Assembly: GCF_003628755.1 (NCBI RefSeq)
Contig: NZ_CP029256.1
Span: forward strand, 577,585 to 641,584
Length of the DNA stretch: 64,000 bases
Origin: Christensenella minuta
GTDB lineage: Bacteria > Bacillota > Clostridia > Christensenellales > Christensenellaceae
Direction of reading: 5' to 3'
The notes beneath the pieces are model-generated. The model searched no databases, had not been told where the DNA came from, and worked only from the letters and a program-made list of their open reading frames with translations. Both the position numbers and the translations under genes were made by a program. Numbering within the stretch: position 1 is the first letter of the stretch; every line of letters begins with the position of its first letter. Positions 26,951 to 36,284 of this stretch are shown here, one piece after another.

Positions 26951-28408
26951 ATGACATTGAATGAATTGTTTCGCGATATACCTTGCAAAGTATATGGGGA
27001 CGGAGAAACAGAAATAAAGGATCTGAAATATGATTCCCGAAAAGTGCGCAAAGGAGATCTTTTCTTTTGTATCTCCGGATTTGCTGAAGATGGGCATAAG
27101 TATGCGCCGGATGCTGCGAAAAAAGGTGCGGCGGCGATCGTCGTAACGGAATATCAGGAAAAGCTTGACATACCGCAGGTCGTTGTAAAAAACGACAGGG
27201 AGACAATGGCGCTTGCAGCCTGCCGTTTTTTCGATTTTCCCGCCCGGCGGATGAAAATGATCGGCGTCACAGGGACGAATGGAAAGACGACAACTACGTA
27301 TATGATTAAGGCCATTGCGGAACAGGCAGGACTGAAGGCAGGCCTCATTGGGACGATCCGCAATATAATAGGGGACAAAGTGATCCACACGGAACGTACG
27401 ACACCCGAATCGATAGACCTGCAACGGCTGCTGAAAGAAATGGCGGATGAGGGCTGTGAAGTACTGGCAATGGAGGTGTCTTCGCATTCGCTGGTTCTGA
27501 AGCGCGTTTATGGGATTGATTTTGATATAGGTATTTTTACCAACCTGACGCAGGATCATTTAGATTTTCACGAAACGTGGGATAACTATATTCAGGCAAA
27601 AAGTATGCTGTTTGAGCAATCTGAGATTTCCGTAATCAATATCGACGATGATAGCGCAGCTAATATGATGGGGGCGGCCAAACGTGAGGTTGTTAAATAC
27701 AGCGTGCTCCAGCCTATTCAATATGCGGCGAAGGATTTGGAGCTTACGCACGAAAAAACAAAATTTTCAGTTGAAATAGACGGGCGGGATTTGCACATTG
27801 AAGTGCCGATCCCCGGCTATTTTACTGTTTATAATGCAATGGCGGCAGTTGTGACGGCCAATGCCGCAGGAATTGACAGCTATTGCATCGAGCAGGGGCT
27901 GAAAAACATGAAGCCTGTAGCAGGGCGGTTTGAACCGTTGGATACCCACGGTCATGATTTCAGCATTATACTGGATTATGCCCATACGCCGGACAGCCTT
28001 AAAAATGCGCTTGATACGGCCAAAAGTTTTGCGCCCGCGCGGGTGGTGACAATTTTTGGCTGCGGCGGGAACCGGGATTCCAGCAAACGGGCTATTATGG
28101 GGAAGATCGCGGGGGAACGCTCCGATTTCACGATCATTACGTCGGATAATCCCCGGTTTGAGGAACCGGCAGCCATTATGGCACAGATCGAGGAAGGCAT
28201 GAGGCAGACGGATGGAAAATACATCTGTATTGAGAACCGCAAGGAAGCGATCGAACACGCGGTCCGCAATGCCAAAAAGGATGATGTGATCCTTCTGGCA
28301 GGCAAGGGACATGAAGATTATCAGGAAATCAAAGGCGTAAAACACGACTTCGACGAAAAGGTGATTGTTGAGGAAATAATGAACAGGCTCGGGCCTGCGA
28401 AAAAATAA
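26951..28408 (+). CDS. murE: UDP-MurNAc-L-Ala-D-Glu:meso-diaminopimelate ligase MurE
   Basis: Adds the third residue of the peptidoglycan stem peptide in the cytoplasm. It has 485 residues from the ATG at 26951; GGGAGG at 26936-26941 is nine bases upstream, while it abuts the alternative ATG at 26942. ATP loop GVTGTNGKTTTT near residue 110, EVSSHSL near 180 and LDYAHTPDSL near 340. DNPRFEEP carries the DNPR signature of meso-diaminopimelate-adding enzymes, so this wall is probably of the m-DAP type. Usually murF follows; here mraY does. Confidence 0.96.
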   Translation: MTLNELFRDIPCKVYGDGETEIKDLKYDSRKVRKGDLFFCISGFAEDGHKYAPDAAKKGAAAIVVTEYQEKLDIPQVVVKNDRETMALAACRFFDFPARRMKMIGVTGTNGKTTTTYMIKAIAEQAGLKAGLIGTIRNIIGDKVIHTERTTPESIDLQRLLKEMADEGCEVLAMEVSSHSLVLKRVYGIDFDIGIFTNLTQDHLDFHETWDNYIQAKSMLFEQSEISVINIDDDSAANMMGAAKREVVKYSVLQPIQYAAKDLELTHEKTKFSVEIDGRDLHIEVPIPGYFTVYNAMAAVVTANAAGIDSYCIEQGLKNMKPVAGRFEPLDTHGHDFSIILDYAHTPDSLKNALDTAKSFAPARVVTIFGCGGNRDSSKRAIMGKIAGERSDFTIITSDNPRFEEPAAIMAQIEEGMRQTDGKYICIENRKEAIEHAVRNAKKDDVILLAGKGHEDYQEIKGVKHDFDEKVIVEEIMNRLGPAKK

Positions 28409-28432
28409 AGGAAAATTGAGGGTCGACGCTCT

Positions 28433-29446
28433 ATGAATTTTATAACAGGAATGCTGCTTACGGTTTTGATTGCGTTTGTGATTACCTTTGCGGCATCAAA
28501 AATATTGATTCCCATTCTGAAAAAAGCAAAGGCGGGGCAGCATGTGCGCGACGACGGTCCGCAGACCCACCTTGTGAAGGAAGGGACGCCTACCATGGGC
28601 GGAATTGCGATGCTGGCAGGCATTATTGTGTCCAGTTTCATTTTTTCTTCCGGGGATATCAAATATACGCTGTTTGCGGTCATTACTGTTCTGGCGTTCA
28701 CGGTTATCGGTTTTCTGGATGACGGTCTAAAGCTTTTCAAGAAACGCTCTCTTGGCCTGCGGGCCTGGCAGAAGATCGTATTGCAGCTCATTGCCGCGGC
28801 AGCCGTGGCCTGCCTTGCGTATTACTGGCTGGGGATTGATTTCGTAATGGTGCCGTTTTCTTCCGCGGACTGGCAGATGGGAGCGGGATTCATTCCCTTT
28901 ACGATGTTTGTCCTGCTTGCAATGGTAAACAGCGTTAACCTGACGGATGGGCTCGATGGGCTTGCAACAGGGATTACATTGATTAATTCGTCTACATTTC
29001 TGCTTATTTTTGTACTGAGCGTAATTGGAGCGGTTGCGGTGACGGATGCGGAAGTCGTTAATGACATGTCCAATATGACGATGTTTACAGCAGCGGTTGC
29101 GGGGTCCTGTATTGCTTTTTTGTGTTTCAATGTGCACCCGGCAAAGGTCTTTATGGGAGACACCGGGGCGTTTGCGCTTGGCGCAGCGCTTACGGCAATG
29201 GGAATTGCGACTGGAATGCAGCTTTTCCTGCCCATTATGGGTTTTATGTTTGTGCTGTCGGCAGTTTCGGTTATCATTCAGGTCGGGTCCTTCAAGCTGC
29301 GCGGGAAGCGCGTGTTTCGTATGGCTCCGTTGCATCATCATTTTGAACTGGGCGGGGCAAGCGAAACGCAGGTCGTAACGGGTTATATGATTGCGACGAC
29401 ACTTTTGTGTATTGGCGCGTTTCTGATGTTCTTCTTCTCGTTTTAA
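28433..29446 (+). CDS. mraY: Phospho-MurNAc-pentapeptide transferase MraY
   Basis: Polytopic membrane enzyme that makes lipid I on undecaprenyl phosphate. It has 337 residues and about ten membrane helices. Family motifs: GTPTMGGIAML near residue 42, FLDDGLKLFKKRSLGL near 90, NSVNLTDGLDGLATG near 163, FMGDTGAFALGA near 239 and APLHHHFELGG near 297. All active-site aspartates and the histidine cluster are present. Confidence 0.97.
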   Translation: MNFITGMLLTVLIAFVITFAASKILIPILKKAKAGQHVRDDGPQTHLVKEGTPTMGGIAMLAGIIVSSFIFSSGDIKYTLFAVITVLAFTVIGFLDDGLKLFKKRSLGLRAWQKIVLQLIAAAAVACLAYYWLGIDFVMVPFSSADWQMGAGFIPFTMFVLLAMVNSVNLTDGLDGLATGITLINSSTFLLIFVLSVIGAVAVTDAEVVNDMSNMTMFTAAVAGSCIAFLCFNVHPAKVFMGDTGAFALGAALTAMGIATGMQLFLPIMGFMFVLSAVSVIIQVGSFKLRGKRVFRMAPLHHHFELGGASETQVVTGYMIATTLLCIGAFLMFFFSF

Positions 29447-29467
29447 GCGTACTTCAGGAGGCATATT

Positions 29468-30823
29468 ATGGACTACAAAAATAAAAAAGTACTGGTCATC
29501 GGAATGGCGAAAAGCGGCGTTTCCTCTGCCGCGCTTCTGTGCAGGCTTGGCGCCGATGTGACGATTTATGATGTGAAGAAACGGGAAGATTTGCCGAAAG
29601 ACCTGCTCCATGAGCTGGATGGGTTTTCCTATCGTGATATGCTGGGGCAGGACCCGATGGATAAAATTCCGGAAATGGATATCCTTGTTTTGAGTCCGGG
29701 CGTTCCGCTGGGATTGCCTTTCATCCGCCGGGCCTATGAACTCGGCAAGCAAGTTATTGCCGAGATCGAGCTTGGATTCGCCGTATCGAAGGCGGATTTT
29801 ATTGCGATTACCGGCACGAATGGGAAAACGACAACGACGGCCCTGACGGGAGAAATATTTAAAAATGCCGGTATTTCAACGCATGTGCTGGGCAATATTG
29901 GGGTGCCAATCACACAAGAGGCGATGCAGACGGCACCGGGAGACGTGGTAGTCGCGGAGACAGCTGCGCTGCAGCTCGATACTATAGAATCCTATCGCCC
30001 GCGTGAAAGTGCGATCCTCAATATTACGGAAGACCATCTGGACCGTTATGGGACGATGGAAAATTATATTGCCGCCAAAGCGAAGATTTTTAAGAACCAG
30101 ACTCCAAAAGATTATTGCGTACTGAATTTTGATAATGATATTGTCAGAGAGCTGGAACCGCAAATCAAAGCAAAGGTCGTTTGGTTCAGCGTGTCCACAG
30201 TGCCGCCGAATGGGGCGTACGTAAAAGACGGAATCATTTGTTTTTCACTGGACGGAAAAGAGCTTGATATTATGCCGGCGGAGGAATTGCGTATCCCCGG
30301 GCGGCATAACCTCGAAAATGCACTCGCGGCAACGGCTCTCGCGTGTTTGTATGGAATATCGGCGGAAGTAATAGCCAATACGCTTCGAACTTTTCCGGGA
30401 GTAGAACACCGCATCGAGTTTGTGCGTACGGTAAACGGCGTTACCTTTATCAACGACTCGAAAGGGACGAATCCCGACGCGACGCTCAATGCGATTCGCG
30501 CTATGGTCCGGCCCACGGTGCTTATTCTTGGAGGGTACGACAAAAAAAGTGATTTTGTGCCGCTGTATCAGGCATTTACGCCGATGATTAAGGCGGTAAT
30601 TGTGCTTGGCGATACGGCAGGCAAGCTGATCGAGGCGGCCGAAAACTGCGGCTATCAAAACTATATCCGGGCAAATGGATTTGAAGATGCGGTTCTCAAA
30701 GCCTACAGTATAGCGGACGAGGGTGATAACGTATTGCTTTCTCCGGCATGCGCAAGCTGGGATATGTTTCGGAATTTTGAGGAGCGGGGGCGTATCTTCA
30801 AGGAAATTGTGAACGGACTTTAA
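29468..30823 (+). CDS. murD: UDP-MurNAc-L-alanine:D-glutamate ligase MurD
   Basis: Cytoplasmic Mur ligase that adds D-Glu to UDP-MurNAc-L-Ala. It has 451 residues in three domains: N-terminal Rossmann-like domain (VLVIGMAKSGVSSA), central ATPase domain (AITGTNGKTTTTAL near residue 115, NITEDHLDRYGTMENY near 180) and C-terminal domain (FINDSKGTNPDATLNAI, LLSPACASWDMF). AGGAGG precedes the ATG. One base separates it from ftsW. Confidence 0.96.
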   Translation: MDYKNKKVLVIGMAKSGVSSAALLCRLGADVTIYDVKKREDLPKDLLHELDGFSYRDMLGQDPMDKIPEMDILVLSPGVPLGLPFIRRAYELGKQVIAEIELGFAVSKADFIAITGTNGKTTTTALTGEIFKNAGISTHVLGNIGVPITQEAMQTAPGDVVVAETAALQLDTIESYRPRESAILNITEDHLDRYGTMENYIAAKAKIFKNQTPKDYCVLNFDNDIVRELEPQIKAKVVWFSVSTVPPNGAYVKDGIICFSLDGKELDIMPAEELRIPGRHNLENALAATALACLYGISAEVIANTLRTFPGVEHRIEFVRTVNGVTFINDSKGTNPDATLNAIRAMVRPTVLILGGYDKKSDFVPLYQAFTPMIKAVIVLGDTAGKLIEAAENCGYQNYIRANGFEDAVLKAYSIADEGDNVLLSPACASWDMFRNFEERGRIFKEIVNGL

Positions 30824-30824
30824 C

Positions 30825-31979
30825 ATGCAGAAAAAGAGCATTTTACAAAAGGGATCGATCGATTATTCGATCTTGATCGTAACGTTGATATTAATCGCCT
30901 ACGGGGTCATCATGGTATTCAGCGCCAGCTATTATATGGCGCAGTCTTCCAAGGAATATGATTACGATGGCTTGGCGCTTTTCAAAAAACAGTTGTTCGG
31001 CGCGGCAATCGGTTTGGCGGCAATGGTTTTTTTTGCATTTTTCGATTACAAAAAGCTGTTCAAGCTTCGCTATATTATTTTAGCGCTGGCCGGAATTTTT
31101 CTGGTTGCGGTGCTCATACCCGGCGTAGGAGTGAACCTGAATGGATCGTCGCGGTGGATCAGGGTGCTTGGCATCAGTATCCAGCCGGCGGAAATTGCAA
31201 AGATTGCGCTGATTATCTTTATCGCATCTTCAGTTTATCTCAACCGCAAGCGTATGGATACCCTGCGCTATGGAATGCTCCCCCCCCTTATTGTGCTTTT
31301 GCCAATTTGCGTACTTTTGTATTTCCAGCCGAATTATTCGGCGATCATTGTGCTGGCGGCGCTCACATTTATCATGATGTTTGTGGGTGGGGTGAAGGGC
31401 TGGCACCTTGCCGCATTGGGCGGCATCGGGGTTGTCGGAGGAGTCGTACTCATGGTGCAGGAGCCCTATCGGGTTGCGCGTCTCGCATCCTTTATGGATC
31501 CGTGGCAGAATCCGACGGGGGACGGCTACCAGGTAATACAGTCCTTATACGGCATCGGGTCGGGCGGGCTTTTCGGGCAGGGGATCGGAAACGGGACCCA
31601 AAAGCTCTCCTGGCTTCCTTATGGGGAGTCGGACTTTATTTTTTCGATCATTGCGGAGGAACTTGGACTCATCGGCGCGGTTCTGCTTCTCGCTTTGTTC
31701 ATTTTCCTGATTTACAGGGGAATCAAGGTAGCGGCGACTGCCCCGGACCTGTTCGGGACAATGCTTGCGACAGGCATTATTACGCTGATCGGTTTGCAGG
31801 TGGTGGTCAATGTAGGCGTCGTGACCGCCTCTCTGCCGCCAACGGGGGTATCCCTGCCGTTCATCAGCTATGGGAGCTCTTCGCTGATTATATTTATGAG
31901 CATGATTGGGATATTGCTCAATATATCTAAACAGGGCAGGCGGATTATGATGGCAAACACAGTGCGCCAGAAGACATAA
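30825..31979 (+). CDS. ftsW: SEDS peptidoglycan glycosyltransferase FtsW/SpoVE
   Basis: Membrane lipid II polymerase that works with a class B PBP. It has 384 residues and about ten membrane helices. SEDS signatures: GVNLNGSSRWIRV and QPAEIAKIAL near residues 105-130, FQPNYSAIIV (QPD-like; here PN), GNGTQKLSWLPYGESDFIFSIIAEELG near 250 and PPTGVSLPFISYGSSS near 340. It sits in the gene order of ftsW/spoVE. Its presumed partner in this cluster is the catalytically altered PBP at 24796. Confidence 0.93.
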   Translation: MQKKSILQKGSIDYSILIVTLILIAYGVIMVFSASYYMAQSSKEYDYDGLALFKKQLFGAAIGLAAMVFFAFFDYKKLFKLRYIILALAGIFLVAVLIPGVGVNLNGSSRWIRVLGISIQPAEIAKIALIIFIASSVYLNRKRMDTLRYGMLPPLIVLLPICVLLYFQPNYSAIIVLAALTFIMMFVGGVKGWHLAALGGIGVVGGVVLMVQEPYRVARLASFMDPWQNPTGDGYQVIQSLYGIGSGGLFGQGIGNGTQKLSWLPYGESDFIFSIIAEELGLIGAVLLLALFIFLIYRGIKVAATAPDLFGTMLATGIITLIGLQVVVNVGVVTASLPPTGVSLPFISYGSSSLIIFMSMIGILLNISKQGRRIMMANTVRQKT

Positions 31980-31989
31980 TGGAGGAATC

Positions 31990-32859
31990 ATGAAGGAACG
32001 GCGGAAAGCGCATAGTGTAGGGAAGACAATTTTGACGGTCGTGCTGGTGATCTTGATTCTTGCAGGAGCCGGTTACTTTACTTATGTTTATTTTCAGGTG
32101 GAAGACATCGAGGTGCAGGGCGATCATCCGGATTTTTCCAATGGTGATATCGCAAAGCTGGCGGATATCCAGCCAAAAACACATATGTTTTTCGTAGATA
32201 CGGATGCAATCAAAGAAAAGATAGAAACGGAACCGTACCTCGAGGTAGACAGCATTACAAAAAAATACCCAAAGACCTTGGTGGTTGCTGTCGTGGAGCG
32301 TAAACCGGCGGCAGTGGTCCTATATTCGGACCAATACCCTTACCTTCTTGTGGACGTGAATGCTAACGTTCTTGAGATGCTGGCGGAGCCTCCGGCAGGG
32401 ACATATCCTACGGTGACGGGCTTCGCGATCGATGCGGTGAACCTGGGAAAACAAATTTCAACACAGGACAGCTTTAAGCTTACAGTCTATACGGAGCTGA
32501 TAAATGCGCTTGAAGAAAAAGAAATTAAAGACCTGATAGAAACGGTGGACCTGACGGATATCAACAACATCAAAATGAAAACCCGTGACGGCCTTGAAAT
32601 TAAATTTGGGCAGTCTGACAAGGTAACTGATAAGGTGAAAATGATAAAGCGCATGATTCCAAAGCTTGCCGCGAGCGGAGGGAATACAACGGGGATATTA
32701 GACGTAACGATGGGGATATCGGCAACCTATCAGCTTACCGAAGACAGTACGCCCACAACGCAGGAGGACGGAATGCAAACTCCAGAGGATGACAACGCGC
32801 AGGGGGATGGGGGAGATGCCGATCCCAATGAAGGAGCTTCGCCGCAGAGCGGCGAATAG
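31990..32859 (+). CDS. ftsQ: Cell division protein FtsQ/DivIB
   Basis: Bitopic division protein that links FtsL and DivIC at the septum. It has 289 residues: a short basic cytoplasmic part, one membrane helix (about 12-35), a POTRA domain (VEDIEVQGDHPDFSNGDI), then the beta domain. The last 40 residues (TQEDGMQTPEDDNAQGDG) are acidic and probably unstructured. murG, murC and murB, which often precede it, are not in the window. It lies 10 bases from ftsW and 151 bases from ftsA. Confidence 0.88.
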   Translation: MKERRKAHSVGKTILTVVLVILILAGAGYFTYVYFQVEDIEVQGDHPDFSNGDIAKLADIQPKTHMFFVDTDAIKEKIETEPYLEVDSITKKYPKTLVVAVVERKPAAVVLYSDQYPYLLVDVNANVLEMLAEPPAGTYPTVTGFAIDAVNLGKQISTQDSFKLTVYTELINALEEKEIKDLIETVDLTDINNIKMKTRDGLEIKFGQSDKVTDKVKMIKRMIPKLAASGGNTTGILDVTMGISATYQLTEDSTPTTQEDGMQTPEDDNAQGDGGDADPNEGASPQSGE

Positions 32860-33010
32860 GTCTTTCTGCTATTGTGCAATATGTCCGGCCAAACGGGGCG
32901 AATATGACAAAAAATATACAAAAGTGTTTTGTTTTCCAAATAAATGTGATATTATATGCATAATGGTTTCTTATGTATAATGGAAACAGGATGCTAAGGT
33001 TGGTTTTTGA

Positions 33011-34192
33011 ATGAGAGATTTCAAAACGGTTATCGAATTCGGTACTTCAAAAATTTCCTGCACCGTCGCTGAAAAAAAACAGCGTATGGGGCTGGAGGTT
33101 TTAGGGTACTCGCAGATTCCCTATGCGGGAATTAAAAAATCAAATTGGGTGGATTCCAAAAATGTGATTTATGCCTTGGAACAGGCATTGGAATCGTGTG
33201 AACGGCAAACCGGATTTCGTATCAGAAGCGCTGATGTCGGGATACCGGGTTCTTTTATTAAGGTCATCACGCAGACGGCTCAGGTGCCGGTAAAAGGACG
33301 TGTTACCGAGCGTGATGTCGACCGTCTGGTTGACCGCGCGCGCCGGTTCGATATCCTTGACGATTTGACACTGGTGCACGAGTGGCCCGCGTGGTTCCTG
33401 CTTGACGATAAAAATGTCTATCTCGAGCCCTACGACATTCCGACAAAGACTCTGCGCGGGTGCGCTTCTTTTACGTTCGCGAATAAATTTTTCCTGAAGG
33501 ATGTCATGGATCTTTTGAATCATTTGGGAGTCCGGATAGATTATTTTATTCCCGAGCCGCTTGCCGAGGCGCTTTATCTGCTCACGGCTGAAAAACGGGA
33601 TTCTTTTGCAGCGTTAGTAGACATTGGTTATTACAGCACGAATGTTTCCCTGATCTATGGCGATTCCATCTTGTATTTTGCCACGATTCCGATGGGCGGC
33701 GGCCATATCACAAGTGATATTTCCTATGCCATGAAGGTTGAGGCGGAAACGGCGGAGCAGCTGAAACGCCGGTATACATTTGGCCTGAGCGATAACAACA
33801 GCATTTCCCAATTGTTTGCAAAGGACTCGGAAGGGAAGCTTAAAAAATATCCTTATGATTTATTAAAGGAAATTATCGATGCGCGTGTCGAACATCTGAT
33901 TACCTATATCGACCAGCATGTGGCCAAGGCGGAGGCAAAAATCGGCAGAAAAATCAACGTCTACCTTACAGGCGGAGGCCTTGCTTTCATGAAAGGCTCG
34001 GATAGCTTTTTCCGGGCGGTGTCCGGCAGGATACCTTCCCTGATAAAGGTTCCGAATACAAAGCTGCAGCCGCCGGATATGCATTCGGCGTATGCACTTA
34101 TGCAATATGCGTATGACGGTTACATTCAAAGCAAACCACCAGCCAAAAAGAAAGGACTTTTTGGGAAAGGAAAGGATGTACTGTTTGAATAA
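33011..34192 (+). CDS. ftsA: Divergent FtsA-type cell division ATPase
   Basis: Actin-like protein expected to tether FtsZ to the membrane; 393 residues, directly upstream of ftsZ. Domain 1C is recognisable (GRVTERDVDRLVDRARRF to LNHLGVRIDYFIPEPLAEAL), which separates FtsA from MreB and DnaK. The ATP site is unusual: the first phosphate loop reads VIEFGTSKISC with Glu for the usual Asp, and the second reads DIGYYSTNV with Tyr-Tyr for Gly-Gly. The adenosine motif VYLTGGGLAFMKG is normal. The C-terminal tail (GLFGKGKDVLFE) is short and a weak candidate for the membrane helix. TATAAT at 32976-32981 may be its own -10 element. Confidence 0.82.
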   Translation: MRDFKTVIEFGTSKISCTVAEKKQRMGLEVLGYSQIPYAGIKKSNWVDSKNVIYALEQALESCERQTGFRIRSADVGIPGSFIKVITQTAQVPVKGRVTERDVDRLVDRARRFDILDDLTLVHEWPAWFLLDDKNVYLEPYDIPTKTLRGCASFTFANKFFLKDVMDLLNHLGVRIDYFIPEPLAEALYLLTAEKRDSFAALVDIGYYSTNVSLIYGDSILYFATIPMGGGHITSDISYAMKVEAETAEQLKRRYTFGLSDNNSISQLFAKDSEGKLKKYPYDLLKEIIDARVEHLITYIDQHVAKAEAKIGRKINVYLTGGGLAFMKGSDSFFRAVSGRIPSLIKVPNTKLQPPDMHSAYALMQYAYDGYIQSKPPAKKKGLFGKGKDVLFE

Positions 34193-34218
34193 TTTATCCA
34201 TAACAAGGAGGAAAACAA

Positions 34219-35433
34219 ATGTCACTCGAATTTGATAATAACAGTGAAAATTTCGCGAAGATTCGCGTTTTCGGTGTTGGCGGTGCGGGAAACAATGCTG
34301 TCAACAGAATGATAGAATTTGGCGTAAAAGGAGCGGAGCTTATTGCGGTAAATACTGATAAGCAGGCTTTATTCCTGTCAAAGGCGGATCAGAAAATCCA
34401 AATCGGCGAAAAGCTTACAAAGGGTCTTGGGTCCGGAGCGGACCCGGGTACAGGCCGTAAAGCGGCAGAGGAAAGCAGGGACGAGCTGGAGCAGGCGGTA
34501 AAGGGGGCTGATCTTGTATTTGTATCCTGCGGCCTTGGCGGTGGCACAGGCACAGGTGCGGCGCCGGTTATTGCCGAAATCGCGAAGGAAGACGGCTGCC
34601 TCACGATCGGTTTTGTCACTAAGCCTTTCTGGTTTGAGGGGCATCCGCGCGCGAAGGCTGCGGAAGTGGGGTTTGAGGATTTGAAATCGGTTGTGGACAC
34701 GATCGTCACGATCCCCAACGATAAGCTGTTGAATACGGTCGGAAAGGATACTCCGCTTGTCGACGCGTTTCGCGTGGCGGACGATGTCCTGCGTCAGGGA
34801 ATCCAGGGGATTATCGACCTGATCGGCAAGCCGGCACTCATCAATCTGGACTTTGCAGATGTTAAGAAGGTTATGACCCTGCGCGGTATTGCGCACATGG
34901 GCATTGGAATCGGCTATGGCGAAAATAAAACGGTGGAAGCCGCGAAGCAGGCGATCAATAGTCCCCTGCTGGATACCACAATCGAAGGTGCACGGGGAAT
35001 CATCTTTAATGTGACAGGCGACCCTTCCCTTGGTATGTATGAGATTCAGGAAGCTGCGAAGATCATTCAGGAGGGGGCAGATCCGGAGGCGGATGTGTTC
35101 TTCGGTGTGTGCATTGATCCCTCGCTTGACGACGAAGTGCGCATTACTGTGATTGCAACCGGCTTTGACGCACCAGAGACGGCAGGTATGCCCAAAGTTC
35201 AAAAACAGAAGGTAGAAGAGAAGATCGAATTTACGGACGAGGTTTCCCTGAATCTGGAACCTCCGATTCCGCATCGTGAAAAGGCGACCTTGAATACGAA
35301 CACTTCTCCCATGCCGGAATTAAAGGAATCTGGAGTAAAAGATCCTGAGCCTTTGGATGCATTCGGGGATGAAGACCTCGAAATTCCTTCCTTCCTGAAA
35401 AAGAAGCCAAGAAGGAACCGCACCGATTATTAA
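34219..35433 (+). CDS. ftsZ: Cell division protein FtsZ
   Basis: Tubulin-like GTPase that forms the division ring. It has 404 residues. [14 protein letters not shown] near residue 15, the tubulin signature [10 protein letters not shown] at 107-116, and [11 protein letters not shown] near 208 with the catalytic T7 loop. The variable linker is followed by the C-terminal peptide [14 protein letters not shown] that binds FtsA and SepF. AAGGAGG (34205-34211) precedes the ATG. A terminator closes the cluster at 35450. Confidence 0.98.
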   Translation: MSLEFDNNSENFAKIRVFGVGGAGNNAVNRMIEFGVKGAELIAVNTDKQALFLSKADQKIQIGEKLTKGLGSGADPGTGRKAAEESRDELEQAVKGADLVFVSCGLGGGTGTGAAPVIAEIAKEDGCLTIGFVTKPFWFEGHPRAKAAEVGFEDLKSVVDTIVTIPNDKLLNTVGKDTPLVDAFRVADDVLRQGIQGIIDLIGKPALINLDFADVKKVMTLRGIAHMGIGIGYGENKTVEAAKQAINSPLLDTTIEGARGIIFNVTGDPSLGMYEIQEAAKIIQEGADPEADVFFGVCIDPSLDDEVRITVIATGFDAPETAGMPKVQKQKVEEKIEFTDEVSLNLEPPIPHREKATLNTNTSPMPELKESGVKDPEPLDAFGDEDLEIPSFLKKKPRRNRTDY

Positions 35434-35449
35434 TTCCAACAGATAGTAT

Positions 35450-35483
35450 AAGGCCTTTTTCTTAAAGAAAAGGGCCTTTTTTT
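35450..35483 (+). terminator. Terminator after ftsZ
   Basis: AAGGCCTTTTTCTT (35450-35463) pairs with AAGAAAAGGGCCTT (35465-35478) with one G-U pair; a few central bases open as the loop. A T-run continues to 35483. Confidence 0.85.
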
Positions 35484-35570
35484 CATTAAATATAAATAAA
35501 CATAAAATTTCATTAAATAATTTCATTAAAACCTACATAAATCGACATAATTCATTGAGTAAATAATGTT
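35481..35570 (+). promoter_or_regulatory. AT-rich repeat region before the sigma factor gene
   Basis: TTTCATTAAA occurs three times (35481-35490, 35508-35517, 35521-35530) and a degenerate TTCATTGAG at 35551. A weak promoter, TCGACA (35542-35547), 16 bases, TAATGT (35564-35569), follows. The repeats could be operators or simply AT-rich leader DNA; no known regulator site fits. Confidence 0.35.
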
Positions 35571-35602
35571 ACCATACAGCCAAAAGCAGCAAGGGGACGG
35601 GA

Positions 35603-36208
35603 ATGAAGAAACAGCTGTGTGGCAAGGAAAATGCAGGCGTACCGCTTTTCCCGGCAAAAGACCTGCCTGAAATAAGCGGACCGGGATTGTACGAAAAAAG
35701 GTCGCTGGTTGAAAAGAATCTTGCGATCGTTACATTTGTGGCAAACAAATATACTGGACGGGCAACTGAATTTGAAGATCTGGTATCGGTGGGGAACATT
35801 GGACTGATTAAAGCGGCGGACACCTTTGACCCCTTTAAAAATGTACAATTTTCCACCTATGCTTCCCGTTGTATTGAAAATGAAATTTTGATGTATCTTC
35901 GCAAGAATACAAGACGCGAAGTGCCGCTGGGAAACTGGAAGGCAGAGAGGATGGCGGAATCGGGCGAAGATCTGGTATGGGCGGAAATGGAACGCAGTAT
36001 TGATCTTGCAAGAGTTAAGGAAACCGCGAAAAGGCTTCCGCCAAAGCAGAAAAAGATCATCTGTCTGCGTTTTGGCTTTGGAGGAGAACGGCAAAGGACC
36101 CAAAAGGAAGTTGCCAGGATCGCCGGAGTCTCTCAGTCGTGCGTCAGCAAAGTGGAACGAAAATTCAGCTTCCTTTTAAAGGCGGCTATGGGCGATGATG
36201 TCAAATAG
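35603..36208 (+). CDS. Short SigE-like RNA polymerase sigma factor
   Basis: Sigma-70 family protein of 201 residues, shorter than SigE or SigK (about 235-240). Region 2 is clear: DLVSVGNIGLIKAADTF and FSTYASRCIENEILMYLR, closest in wording to sporulation SigE. Region 4 has QKEVARIAGVSQSCVSKVE. Missing or reduced are the membrane-binding pro-sequence of SigE, much of region 1.2 and the region-3 linker. In Clostridia this spot after ftsZ normally holds spoIIGA, sigE and sigG; here no spoIIGA is present. Start ATG at 35603 behind AAGGGGACGGG. Confidence 0.8.
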   Translation: MKKQLCGKENAGVPLFPAKDLPEISGPGLYEKRSLVEKNLAIVTFVANKYTGRATEFEDLVSVGNIGLIKAADTFDPFKNVQFSTYASRCIENEILMYLRKNTRREVPLGNWKAERMAESGEDLVWAEMERSIDLARVKETAKRLPPKQKKIICLRFGFGGERQRTQKEVARIAGVSQSCVSKVERKFSFLLKAAMGDDVK

Positions 36209-36237
36209 TGAAAAACCATGTATTTCTTATGAAAATG

Positions 36238-36246
36238 TGATATACT
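36238..36246 (+). promoter_or_regulatory. Possible extended -10 promoter of nrdR
   Basis: TGA followed by TATACT (36241-36246), 39 bases before the GTG start. No good -35 is visible. No NrdR box pair was found here. Confidence 0.4.
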
Positions 36247-36284
36247 GAACACAATAGATCTAATTTACTGCGGAGGAAAAGCGA

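Noticed and set aside
31154-31930. 258-codon open frame in a second plus-strand frame inside ftsW
   Set aside because: Cys/Arg/His-rich out-of-frame translation of a membrane protein gene; the ftsW frame has all SEDS motifs.
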